NCBI GenBank assembly: GCA_900768425.1
Contig: CAAGCR010000054.1
Coordinates: 1-14,788, forward strand
Source of the DNA: Clostridia bacterium
GTDB taxonomy: Bacteria; Bacillota; Clostridia; Christensenellales; UBA1242
Direction of reading: 5' to 3'
Length of the DNA stretch: 14,788 nucleotides
Under the pieces are notes generated by a model. It was given only the letters and a program-made list of their open reading frames with translations. It ran no database searches and was not told where the DNA came from. Within the stretch, counting starts at the first letter, position 1. The number at the start of each line of letters is the position of its first letter. This document shows positions 1-7,000 of the stretch, piece by piece. The position numbers were made by a program, and so were the translations under genes.

Positions 1-624
<624 letters not shown>

Positions 625-740
625 TAAAGAGAAATCTTTAAGTCGAGCGTAACAAAGTTACGATAAAAAACAGGAGAAACGAAACAGGAATAAAAAGTTT
701 TACTAGATACAACAGAAACCAAATTCCATTAAATTACATT

Positions 741-772
741 AAAAAAACTGCTGCCAAATCAGCAGTTTTTTT
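741..772 (+). terminator. Rho-independent terminator after 16S rRNA
   Basis: A perfect 13-bp stem pairs AAAAAAACTGCTG (741-753) with CAGCAGTTTTTTT (760-772) around a 6-base loop and ends in a T run. It is on the rRNA strand and would end the 16S transcript before any 23S gene. The 625-740 spacer also has a small perfect hairpin (CGTAAC-AAA-GTTACG, 648-662) that could be a processing stem. Confidence 0.9.
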
Positions 773-791
773 ATGCTCAAAAAACAAATAG

Positions 792-1166
792 AATACAAGA
801 TAGACACTCAATCTATTTTGTATTTTTTTATCCCTAAAACAAACCTATTTGCCTTAACAAAAAAAACCAGAGCATTTAAATCAAAGCATATTAAAGTAAA
901 AACCAATACAAGTTTGACAACACATCTATCTTGTATTTTTTATACCCTAATCTCAAAGTAATTCTTCCCACAAACCTTCGTATTATCACCCAAATTTTGT
1001 CAACCACAAACCTTCGCTCCCGAACAAAAGGAGTTGTCAGCCAAATGGCTGACCGAGGGGTTTCCCTGCCTATTGAAAAAGAAGAATAACCCATATAGTA
1101 TTTAACACAAAAGCATATTAAAGAAAAAACACTACAATATATGCAACTTATCTATCTTGTTGTAGT
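792..1166. repeat. Array of three related hairpin units in the 16S-murG spacer
   Basis: Three hairpins share a loop theme, (A/T)TCTAT(C/T)TTG. Unit 1 pairs 792-803 with 813-824 (12 bp, one G-T). Unit 2 pairs AATACAAG (905-912) with CTTGTATT (930-937). Unit 3 pairs ACTACAA (1131-1137) with TTGTAGT (1160-1166). Units 2 and 3 are each preceded by the same leader, GCATATTAAAG (886-896 and 1113-1123), followed by an A-rich run. Units 2 and 3 have different stem sequences that still pair. A type-E repeat (1016-1070) lies between units 2 and 3. No gene is visible in 773-1204, so this stretch is structured intergenic DNA. Confidence 0.6.
1016..1070 (-). repeat. Dispersed hairpin repeat, family E, copy 1
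   Basis: On the minus strand the element starts GGCAGGGAAACCCCTC, carries a variable perfect stem (TCAGCCA/TGGCTGA, arms around 1037-1052) and ends with a second stem made from GGAG and CTCC arms. The same architecture occurs at 4971-5028, 5094-5139 and 13460-13530. Elements of this form (CCCCTCAGTC ... GACAGCTCCCCTT) are, from memory, widespread in gut Clostridia genomes. A 67-codon minus-strand frame across it is a translation of the repeat, not a gene. Confidence 0.7.
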
Positions 1167-1204
1167 TATATACTAAGTCAATATAATTGTTTTAGAAACA
1201 ACAA

Positions 1205-2476
1205 TTATTTCTTACTTGCTTTTATAATAATATCTACTATTTGTTTGTTTGAGTCTGTGTTGGCTAACTTTCGGGCTTTATTATAATTGTTTTTATTTTT
1301 TATTATATAGTTTAGTTTATCAATTAATGTTTTTGGTGTCATATCTTCTTCTTGCAACACCTCAGCCCAACCTTTCTTTTTAAAGTATTCGGCATTTTCT
1401 AGTTGGTCGCCACGACTTTCGGCTTTTGATAGCGGAATTATAAGCATAGGTTTGTTTAGCGCCAATAACTCAAATAAGCTATTTGCTCCACCGCGACAAA
1501 CAACTATATCTGCGGATGCAAAAAAATCTTCTATGTTATTTGTAAATTCTGTTTGATAATAATTTGCGTTGTTCATATCATTTAAAATATCTGATACTTG
1601 TAATGTTCTAGGGTGGTTAGGTGAGTTAACATTTAAAGCTGATACATCCGATAAATACATTTTCTTTGATTCTTTTCTCTTTTTATTATAATTTGTAGAA
1701 TTATTACTACTCTGTAAGTTTTTGTTTGTGTCGCTATGCAAATTATTATTTAGACTATTAGTTACATAACCGTTTTTTGCAATTTTACTTAAATCAATTT
1801 TGTTGCCTTTGCCGGTCAAGTGTACAACATTGTATTTTTCAAGTAACAAGTTTAGACTAGCTTCAACTAATTTGTTGATGTTTTTACTTCCCAAACTTCC
1901 GCCAAAAAACAATACAACGGGTTTTTGAGGTGCATAGTTGAATTTATTTAAAACTTTTTCTTTTTGTCCTTTAAATATCTGTTCCCTTATGGGAGTTCCT
2001 GTGCAAACACATTTTTTAGATAGTAAAGCTGTATCTTCAAATGTGGTGCATACAGTTTGTGCAAATTTTAAAATTATTTTGTTTGCTAACCCCATAGAAA
2101 AATCACTTTCATGAGCAATTACTGGGATTTTACACATTTTTCCGGCAATGGCAACAGGCACACTTACAAATCCCCCCTTACAAAATATCACATCGGGCTT
2201 AATTTTTTTTATAATCTTTTTTGTTTTACAGATACTGTTTGCCAGTTTAAAAGGTATAAGCAAATTCTTAAATGTGAGTTTTCTAACTAACTTTGTTGTC
2301 GGAATATCAATAAATGTTATATTTTTATAATCTTTTATTATTCTTTCTTCCATACTGTTTTTGCTACCCAAATAGTAAATTTTGTCGTACTCTTTTTCTA
2401 AAAGTGGCAAAAGTGCCAAATTGGGCATAATATGCCCAGCTGTTCCACCACCTGTTATAATAATTGTTCTATTCAT
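1205..2476 (-). CDS. murG: UDP-GlcNAc:lipid I N-acetylglucosaminyltransferase MurG, with an internal insertion
   Basis: MurG transfers GlcNAc from UDP-GlcNAc to lipid I on the inner face of the membrane, giving lipid II for peptidoglycan. Visible motifs are the N-terminal glycine loop GGGTAGH (residues 9-15), HESDFSMGLANK (122-133, matching the Firmicutes form HESDxxPGLANK), GGSLGSKN (192-199), HLTGKG (219-224), and the UDP-GlcNAc pocket CRGGANSLFE (327-336) followed by DQLENA (357-362). MurG is usually about 355-370 residues; this one has 423. The excess is one Asn/Ser/Lys-rich block at about 228-305, between the HLTGKG strand and the next conserved helix (IEDFFASAD). All catalytic landmarks outside it are intact, so the enzyme is probably functional. 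The start ATG has an AGGAG site 5 bases upstream. It is not in a dcw cluster: no mur or fts neighbours are present. Confidence 0.95.
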   Translation of the reverse strand: MNRTIIITGGGTAGHIMPNLALLPLLEKEYDKIYYLGSKNSMEERIIKDYKNITFIDIPTTKLVRKLTFKNLLIPFKLANSICKTKKIIKKIKPDVIFCKGGFVSVPVAIAGKMCKIPVIAHESDFSMGLANKIILKFAQTVCTTFEDTALLSKKCVCTGTPIREQIFKGQKEKVLNKFNYAPQKPVVLFFGGSLGSKNINKLVEASLNLLLEKYNVVHLTGKGNKIDLSKIAKNGYVTNSLNNNLHSDTNKNLQSSNNSTNYNKKRKESKKMYLSDVSALNVNSPNHPRTLQVSDILNDMNNANYYQTEFTNNIEDFFASADIVVCRGGANSLFELLALNKPMLIIPLSKAESRGDQLENAEYFKKKGWAEVLQEEDMTPKTLIDKLNYIIKNKNNYNKARKLANTDSNKQIVDIIIKASKK

Positions 2477-2810
2477 AAAATCTCCTAATATATTTGTATG
2501 TATTTTGAATATTTTTATTGAAAAAGAACAAGATATATTTGTATTTTGACAAATATATACAATGTACGTGCATTTTTGCTAAAAAATCTACCAGCAACTA
2601 AAATTATTATAAACAGGTGTAGAATTCTTGCGAAAATTGAATGTGTACGGCAAAAAATTATGTTTAAATGGAATATTATAAAAAACATAATATTATCTAT
2701 ATAAAAATGTCGTTTCAAATGGCAAACACTAAAAACAGAAAAACCTGACATTACTTTTTGAAAGAACAATTATTAAAAATAAAAAATAGTTAAAAATGAT
2801 AAAATTTTGT
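2477..2810. other. Intergenic region between divergent murG and secreted-protein gene
   Basis: This AT-rich stretch must hold the murG promoter, but no single -35/-10 pair stands out on the minus strand. An 84-codon minus-strand frame (2515-2769) crosses it. It has no ribosome binding site and is dominated by Phe/Ile from AT-rich DNA, so I do not call it. No RNA motif or repeat recognised. Confidence 0.5.
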
Positions 2811-2840
2811 TTGACACATACTAAAAACAAGTGATAATAT
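2811..2840 (+). promoter_or_regulatory. Sigma-A-type promoter of the secreted-protein gene
   Basis: A perfect TTGACA (2811-2816) is followed by GATAAT (2833-2838, 16-bp spacer) or TAATAT (2835-2840, 18-bp spacer). The leader would be about 35 bases and contains the ribosome binding site AAGGAG (2868-2873), 6 bases before the ATG. Confidence 0.75.
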
Positions 2841-2879
2841 ATATTTGTAAAACAAAAAAATAATATTAAGGAGATAATT

Positions 2880-3530
2880 ATGAAAAAGAAAAGTAGATTT
2901 TTAGTACATATTGCATTAATTGCTTTAAGCTTATGTATAATGGTATATGGTGTTTATGCCGCAAAACAAGCATCTTTAACTGTTTCAGGTACAATCGGCT
3001 TTACTGCACATGGAGTAAACTTAAGAGTTTCAGACTTAAAAGTTGCCAACGCATTAGATGCTAATGGTGCAACTTATGCTTTAGCCGCGGACCAACAATA
3101 TAAAGAAACAACAATGTCAACAACAGATGTTTCAGAAATTGCGATTGTAAACCCAATGTATTTTGATGATTTATCTGCTAGTACTGCGACAGCTGATAAT
3201 ATTCCTGCAATTAAAATTTCTTTCAAAGTTTACAACTTGTCAAGATTTGCTGTTGCACTTGAAGAGGTAAAAACTGCTACTGCTTTACCACTTGCAAATA
3301 ATACAACATCAACAAATGTAAAATATACAGCAACAGCTGCATATGTTACTGGTGCTACAAGTATGGCAGCATCTACTAATGGTACAGAAGCTAACACAGC
3401 TGGTGGTACTTGTGTTGTAACTATTGAGTTAACTTATGGTAATGGTTATACTGATAGTGCGGCTACAAATTTAGCATTAGAATCATTTAAATTAGCTTTA
3501 GCATTTAAACAAGCTACAGCAGGTGCTTAA
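2880..3530 (+). CDS. Secreted Thr/Ala-rich protein of unknown function
   Basis: 216 residues. A classical signal peptide is visible: a basic N-terminus (MKKKSR), a hydrophobic core (about 8-23) and a likely cleavage site after VYA or VYAA (residues 25-28). The mature part is acidic, low in Lys/Arg and Cys-poor, with alternating Thr/Val/Ala stretches suggesting a beta-rich extracellular domain. The segment just after the signal (SLTVSGTIGF) resembles the start of small exported surface or matrix proteins common in Clostridia (TasA/camelysin-like layout), but I cannot assign a family. It has no LPXTG motif, lipobox or C-terminal anchor, so it is probably released or surface-associated. It is a single-gene unit with its own promoter (2811-2840), strong ribosome binding site and terminator (3544-3578). 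Ala/Thr richness makes its composition differ from its Lys/Asn/Ile-rich neighbours, which fits a structural exported protein. Confidence 0.85.
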   Translation: MKKKSRFLVHIALIALSLCIMVYGVYAAKQASLTVSGTIGFTAHGVNLRVSDLKVANALDANGATYALAADQQYKETTMSTTDVSEIAIVNPMYFDDLSASTATADNIPAIKISFKVYNLSRFAVALEEVKTATALPLANNTTSTNVKYTATAAYVTGATSMAASTNGTEANTAGGTCVVTIELTYGNGYTDSAATNLALESFKLALAFKQATAGA

Positions 3531-3543
3531 TAAATCAAATTAT

Positions 3544-3578
3544 AAAAAACATCATTCTTTAAAAGAGTGATGTTTTTT
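3544..3578 (+). terminator. Terminator of the secreted-protein gene
   Basis: The stem ACATCATTCT (3549-3558) pairs with AGAGTGATGT (3564-3573), with one T-G pair, flanked by an A run and a T run (3573-3578). It starts 14 bp after the TAA stop. Confidence 0.9.
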
Positions 3579-3648
3579 GTATTATTCCAATCTAAATTGA
3601 AGTGATATTATTTAATTATGAAATGGTTTTTGAATGTCATTGTAAAAT

Positions 3649-3690
3649 AAAAGAGTGTGAAAATTCAAATTGTTTTCGCACTCTTTTTTA
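3649..3690. terminator. Bidirectional terminator between the secreted-protein gene and tRNA-Ala
   Basis: About 15 bp of stem pairs 3649-3663 with 3673-3687 (one T-G pair) around a 9-base loop, with T runs on both sides. It could back up the 3544-3578 terminator on the + strand and end the tRNA-Ala transcript on the - strand. No gene lies between the two terminators, nor elsewhere in 3579-3845. A weaker AT-only stem (TAGATATT/AATATCTA, about 3812-3834) lies nearer the tRNA. Confidence 0.75.
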
Positions 3691-3845
3691 TTTTGTATTT
3701 GACGTATTGGAAAATATCATCATTAATTTAGGTTGAACATACTAAGAATTTTGACACCATTTCTGACACGATTTTTCACAGTAAAATCTTTTTGCTAAAA
3801 AAATAGCCACTAGATATTGTGTTTAAATATCTAATGACCAATTTA

Positions 3846-3922
3846 TGGTGGAGGTGAACGGAATCGAACCGATGACCTCCTGCTTGCAAGGCAGGCGCTC
3901 TAGCCAGCTGAGCTACACCCCC
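3846..3922 (-). tRNA. tRNA-Ala (anticodon TGC)
   Basis: On the minus strand a complete 77-base cloverleaf reads GGGGGTG at the 5' acceptor arm and CACCTCC at the 3' arm, with an encoded CCA. The D-arm is GCTCAGCTGGCTAGAGC, the anticodon loop is CTTGCAA (TGC, Ala) on a CCTGC stem, and the T-arm contains GGTTCGATTCC. This tRNA often sits in the 16S-23S spacer in bacteria. Here it is a solitary gene 3.2 kb from the 16S and on the opposite strand, with its own promoter. Confidence 0.97.
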
Positions 3923-3939
3923 ATAAACTAACGAAAATG

Positions 3940-3968
3940 ATTTTATCATTATTGTGCGTATTTGTCAA
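3940..3968 (-). promoter_or_regulatory. Sigma-A-type promoter of tRNA-Ala
   Basis: On the minus strand TTGACA (3963-3968) and TAAAAT (3940-3945) are separated by 17 bp, ending 17 bp before the first tRNA base. Confidence 0.85.
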
Positions 3969-4172
3969 CTGTTTTTTTGACATTTTTCAAAAATATTTGT
4001 CAGAGTTAGAATGTTTGTTATATTGACATTAAGACTCTTGGAAAATATGATTATACTAATGTGAACTATTTTACAAAGTTGCAAGCAATTTTAAACACCT
4101 TTACCAAAGTTACAAAACTAAATACTTGCATAAATTTTATTAGTGAAAATTAATAAAAAACAATTAGCAAAT

Positions 4173-4200
4173 GTATACAATAACAAAAAGTGGCAATAAT
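4173..4200 (+). promoter_or_regulatory. Sigma-F (forespore) type promoter of spoIIR
   Basis: GTATA (4173-4177) fits the sigma-F/sigma-G -35 consensus GYATA. GGCAATAAT (4192-4200) fits the -10 consensus GGNRANANT at every defined position. The spacer is 14 bp. The predicted start near 4207 gives a leader of about 16 bases that still holds the ribosome binding site AAGGAAGTGG (4211-4220). In Bacillus subtilis spoIIR is under sigma-F control, so this match in the expected place is meaningful. No good sigma-A promoter competes. The rest of 3969-4172 shows no gene. Confidence 0.75.
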
Positions 4201-4222
4201 CATTTTCGTAAAGGAAGTGGTT

Positions 4223-4744
4223 ATGAAAAAAATTGGAGTTATTATATCGGTTATAGTTATTGTATTAATTGTCATTTTAGGAACAACATATAAAGAAGTC
4301 AACAAAGATTATTTGCGAATACATATTCGTGCAAACAGCAATGCGGAAGTTGACCAACTTGTTAAGTATAAGGTTAAAGACGAAATTGTTGTGTCAATTA
4401 CGCCATATATTGTCGATTGTAAAAATTTTGAAGAAGTAAAGATGGTGCTAGGTGATAATTTGAGCTTAATAGATGATATTGCAAACAGAGTTTTAAAACA
4501 AAATGGTTTTAACTATACCGCAAAAAGTAGAATTTGCAATGAGGAGTTTCCTACAAGAAATTATAATGGCTATACCTTAGAAGCAGGATTTTATGACGCG
4601 TTAATTGTCAATCTAGGCAGAGCCGAAGGCGATAATTGGTGGTGTGTTGTATATCCACCTTTATGTTTTACAAACACTTGCACCGACAGTAATGTTGTGT
4701 ACAAATCTAGAATTTTAGACTTAATTAACAATTTCAAAAAATAA
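4223..4744 (+). CDS. spoIIR: Stage II sporulation protein R (forespore-to-mother-cell signal)
   Basis: SpoIIR is made in the forespore under sigma-F and exported to the intermembrane space. There it triggers SpoIIGA to cleave pro-sigma-E in the mother cell. The 173-residue protein has one N-terminal membrane/signal segment (about 4-22) and the family motifs LRIHIRANSN (31-40), EEFPTRNYNGYTLEAGFYDAL (107-127, cf. FPTKTY...LPAGxYxAL) and NWWCVVYPPLCF (138-149, the family hallmark). It is shorter than the B. subtilis protein (about 224 aa), mostly from a short C-terminus. I chose the ATG at 4223 because it has a ribosome binding site 7 bases upstream. A GTG at 4190 in the same frame overlaps the predicted -10 box and has no such site. 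It is a single gene whose presence implies endospore formation. Confidence 0.95.
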   Translation: MKKIGVIISVIVIVLIVILGTTYKEVNKDYLRIHIRANSNAEVDQLVKYKVKDEIVVSITPYIVDCKNFEEVKMVLGDNLSLIDDIANRVLKQNGFNYTAKSRICNEEFPTRNYNGYTLEAGFYDALIVNLGRAEGDNWWCVVYPPLCFTNTCTDSNVVYKSRILDLINNFKK

Positions 4745-4800
4745 TTTGTTTTTTTAGTTGCTTGTTTTTTTATTTTTTCTATAAAGTTAGTTTTTTATGA

Positions 4801-4970
4801 ATGTATGCGGGAAAACCTTTGAAGCATAACGCTTTGCTTTTATGCTTGCGTATACTAGTACAAAAAGATTTTTCCCGAGTCCATTTCAAAAATTTTTAAT
4901 ATTTTGGTTATTGGTTTGCTAACCTACTAAATTAAGCAAAACAATTAAAATTTGCTTAGTAGTGTCTTTC
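4801..4970. repeat. Long dispersed repeat, family L, copy 1
   Basis: Shared blocks with 10731-10985 are ACTTTGAAGCATAACGC-like at 4817-4832 (here CCTTTGAAG...), TTGCG(T/C)ATACTAGTA (4846-4860), AAAAAG...TTTCCCGA (4862-4878), TTTCAAAAATTTT and AATTAAAATTTGCTTAGTAGT near the right end (4944-4964). Internal stems are AAGCATAA/TTATGCTT, GGGAAAA/TTTTCCC and TAAGCAAA/TTTGCTTA. It is followed directly by a family-E element. No open frame explains it. Confidence 0.65.
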
Positions 4971-5028
4971 GCCCCCTGTCAGGGGGGCTGGCATTTACGA
5001 ATGTAAATGACTGAGGGGTTTCCCTGCC
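4971..5028 (-). repeat. Dispersed hairpin repeat, family E, copy 2
   Basis: Minus-strand layout is GGCAGGGAAACCCCTCAGT, a variable stem (CATTTAC/GTAAATG, 4992-5009), then a CCCCCTGTCAGGGGG stem (4972-4986 on +). Same layout as the copies at 1016-1070 and 13460-13530, but with an unrelated central stem. Confidence 0.75.
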
Positions 5029-5035
5029 TTATAAT

Positions 5036-5088
5036 AAAAAACTTCGGAGCATTACTGTTCAATTTTTTGAATAGTATTTCTCCGAAGT
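5036..5088 (-). terminator. Terminator-like hairpin repeat (family T, copy 1), possibly ending lysS
   Basis: Arms 5041-5062 and 5067-5088 form a 22-position stem with ACTTCGGAG at its base. On the minus strand the stem is followed by TTTTT, the form of an intrinsic terminator. It is 264 bp downstream of lysS on the lysS strand, with no gene between. A near copy at 13535-13590 also precedes a family-E element, so stem plus E element moves or duplicates as a unit. Confidence 0.65.
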
Positions 5089-5093
5089 ATAAA

Positions 5094-5139
5094 CCTCTCA
5101 GTCACACATTAGTGTGACAGCTCCCCTTAGCAAGGGAGC
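5094..5139 (+). repeat. Dispersed hairpin repeat, family E, copy 3 (inverted)
   Basis: Reads CCTCTCAG, a variable stem GTCACAC/GTGTGAC (5101-5117), then CAGCTCCCCTTAGCAAGGGAG (5119-5138). It is inverted relative to copy 2 at 4971-5028 with the family-T hairpin between, so 4971-5139 is a roughly symmetric composite. Confidence 0.75.
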
Positions 5140-5214
5140 AAAACTAATGTGCTAACTTATATATAAAAATAAGCACACCTGTTATCAATAACCTATTTGC
5201 AAAAACTGTTGCTA

Positions 5215-5342
5215 TTAATATATTTGCTTAACATTTCTAGCAACCACTTCGGAGCGGTGCTTCGCCAAGGGGCGTTTGTGGGGTGTGGGGGAATCGCAAC
5301 CCCCACAGTTTTCTTTGTTACTTTCTTTTGGAAAAAGAAAGT
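5215..5342. repeat. GC-rich multi-hairpin element just downstream of lysS
   Basis: Three stems lie in series: CCACTTCGGAGCGG, GTGGGGG/CCCCCAC (5285-5291 and 5300-5306) and ACTTTCTTTT/AAAAGAAAGT (5320-5329 and 5333-5342). GC content is well above the surroundings. The last stem begins 10 bp after the lysS stop on the lysS strand, so it may protect the mRNA 3' end. I recall similar modules in gut Firmicutes, but no second copy is in the window. A 66-codon + frame across it looks fortuitous. Confidence 0.5.
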
Positions 5343-5351
5343 CAAACCCAC

Positions 5352-6821
5352 TTACTTCATTATAGGAAACAACACCACATCTCTAACAGATGGTTGATTA
5401 TATATTAACATTAAAAGTCTATCTAGTCCGCAACCAAGCCCTGAGATTGGTGGCATACCATGTTCCATTGCAAGCATAAAGCCTTCATCTAGGTCCATAG
5501 TTTCATCATCGCCTTGTTTTTTTGCTTCTAGTTGTGCTTCAAAAGCGGCACGTTGTTGAATTGGATTAACAAGTTCTGAATACGCTTTGCAAAGTTCTGT
5601 ACCCATTACTACAACTTGGAAAACATCAATAATTCTAGAATCTTTATCGTTGCGTCTTGCAAGTGGAATTAACACTGCTGGGTAGTTATAAAGAATTGTT
5701 GGTTGAACAATATTTTCACGAATTTTCTTTTTATAGATAAAGTCAATAATTTGGCTAAATGATTTATAATCTGCCAAATCTTGCATTGTGAATAGTCCGG
5801 TTTCTACAACTTTATTTTTTAGTGCGATAGGGTCGGTATAGTCTAAGAAATCAAAACCTAAAACTTCTCTCATAGTTTCAACATAGTTAATTCTTTCAAA
5901 ATTTTCTTTGCCAAAATCTAAGGTTATGCCATCTTTTTCAATGGTAGTTTTGCCAGTTAATTCTAATAATAAATTTTTGATAAAACCTTGGAAGAATTTG
6001 ATATTATCTTCAAAATTCCAGTAAGATGCGTACCATTCAACTTGTGTAAATTCTTGCAAGTGTTGAGTGTCCATACCTTCGTTACGGAAGCATTTTGCGA
6101 CTTCAAACACTCTATCATAGCCACCGGCTATACATTGTTTTAAGTATGTTTCAGGAGCAATACGTAAATTCAAATCTTTATCTAAAGCATTGTGATGTGT
6201 AAAGAAAGGTCTTGCACTTGCACCACAAACGGCAGTTTGAAGAATTGGAGTTTCAACTTCTAAAAAGCCGTTTTCGCCTAAATATTTTCTTATAAATGCA
6301 AGCATTTTGCTTCTGCCTAAAAATACTTGGCGTGCTTCTTCGTTAGAAATTAAGTCTAAATATCTTTGACGATATTTTGCTTCTTGGTCAACTAGTCCAT
6401 GAAATTTTTCAGGAAGTGGTCTAAGTGCCTTAGAAAGCAAAGTTACGCTATTTGCTCTAACGGTTACTTCGCCAGTTTGAGTTGTATATAACTCGCCATC
6501 TACCCCAACAAAATCACCAATATCTATCATTTTTTTGTAGAAATCATATGCTTCTTGATTTAATTCATTTATGCCAACACTGACTTGAATTTTTGCTTCT
6601 AGGTCACGAATTTGCATAAAACCAAACTTGCCCATAACTCTGCGGAAGATAATTCTGCCCGCAATACGAACTTTTACACCATCGCCCAGTTCTCTTGCTT
6701 GTTTGATTGTGTTTGTGCGGTCAAATCTCTCCTTATATACAATTTCTCCATTATTTAGTAATGTATTGATTTTTTCTTTTCTAATATCATATTCATTAGA
6801 TAAATTTTGTGTATTTTCCAT
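5352..6821 (-). CDS. lysS: Lysyl-tRNA synthetase, class II
   Basis: It charges tRNA-Lys with lysine using ATP in the cytoplasm. The 489 residues match the usual bacterial length (about 490-505). An OB-fold anticodon-binding domain spans about 48-130 (VRIAGRI ... FGFMQIRD). The class II catalytic core follows: motif 1 ending at ETPIL (190-194), the LysRS-specific ARPFFTHHNALD (203-214) and LRIAPETYLK (219-228), motif 2 FRNEGMD...EFTQVEW (245-263), ELCKAYSEL (409-417) and motif 3 GLGCGLDRLLML (461-472) with DVVLFP near the end. Motif 3 carries Cys where GxGIGIDR is commoner; its Arg is intact. The start ATG has AGGG about 5 bases upstream. No T-box is visible upstream; instead a multi-hairpin repeat (6841-7000) ends 20 bp from the start. 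It is a single-gene unit. Confidence 0.98.
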   Translation of the reverse strand: MENTQNLSNEYDIRKEKINTLLNNGEIVYKERFDRTNTIKQARELGDGVKVRIAGRIIFRRVMGKFGFMQIRDLEAKIQVSVGINELNQEAYDFYKKMIDIGDFVGVDGELYTTQTGEVTVRANSVTLLSKALRPLPEKFHGLVDQEAKYRQRYLDLISNEEARQVFLGRSKMLAFIRKYLGENGFLEVETPILQTAVCGASARPFFTHHNALDKDLNLRIAPETYLKQCIAGGYDRVFEVAKCFRNEGMDTQHLQEFTQVEWYASYWNFEDNIKFFQGFIKNLLLELTGKTTIEKDGITLDFGKENFERINYVETMREVLGFDFLDYTDPIALKNKVVETGLFTMQDLADYKSFSQIIDFIYKKKIRENIVQPTILYNYPAVLIPLARRNDKDSRIIDVFQVVVMGTELCKAYSELVNPIQQRAAFEAQLEAKKQGDDETMDLDEGFMLAMEHGMPPISGLGCGLDRLLMLIYNQPSVRDVVLFPIMK

Positions 6822-6840
6822 ATTTTCCCTTTTATTTTTT

Positions 6841-7000
6841 AATTATATTATCGGAAGTTTTGTCTGAATGCACCGTAGGTATATTCAAGCAAAACTGATG
6901 TTCATTCAAACTGTGATGCCGTTATTTATAACGGATTTGCGTTAGCAAATTGATTTGTGAATGCAATGAACAAAGCAACATCACATAGTTTATATTGTAT
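6841..7000 (+). repeat. Multi-hairpin dispersed repeat, family H, copy 1 (upstream of lysS)
   Basis: It is nearly identical to 14661-14788 over about 128 bases, except for one internal hairpin whose arms differ but still pair. Features in order are ATTATCGGAAGTT, the variable hairpin (about 6857-6895, around CCGTAGG), CTGATGTTCATTCAAACTGT, CCGTTAT-TT-ATAACGG (6919-6934), TTTGCGTTAGCAAA (6936-6949), then GAATG and AACATCA, which pair back to CATTC and TGATGTT. The whole can fold as a nested cruciform. It contains no open frame. Its complement would be the 5' leader of lysS if the promoter lies upstream. A TATAAT-like hexamer (6842-6847, -) is inside its edge. Confidence 0.75.

Noticed and set aside
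891..1094. 67-codon minus-strand frame ending over GRETPRSAIW-type residues
   Set aside because: It is a translation of the family-E repeat and hairpin array, without a ribosome binding site.
2515..2769. 84-codon minus-strand frame rich in Phe and Ile
   Set aside because: No ribosome binding site, AT-driven composition and no recognisable motif; it lies in the divergent promoter region.
4190..4222. Upstream GTG start extending SpoIIR by 11 residues
   Set aside because: It overlaps the predicted sigma-F -10 box and has no ribosome binding site, while the ATG at 4223 has a good one.
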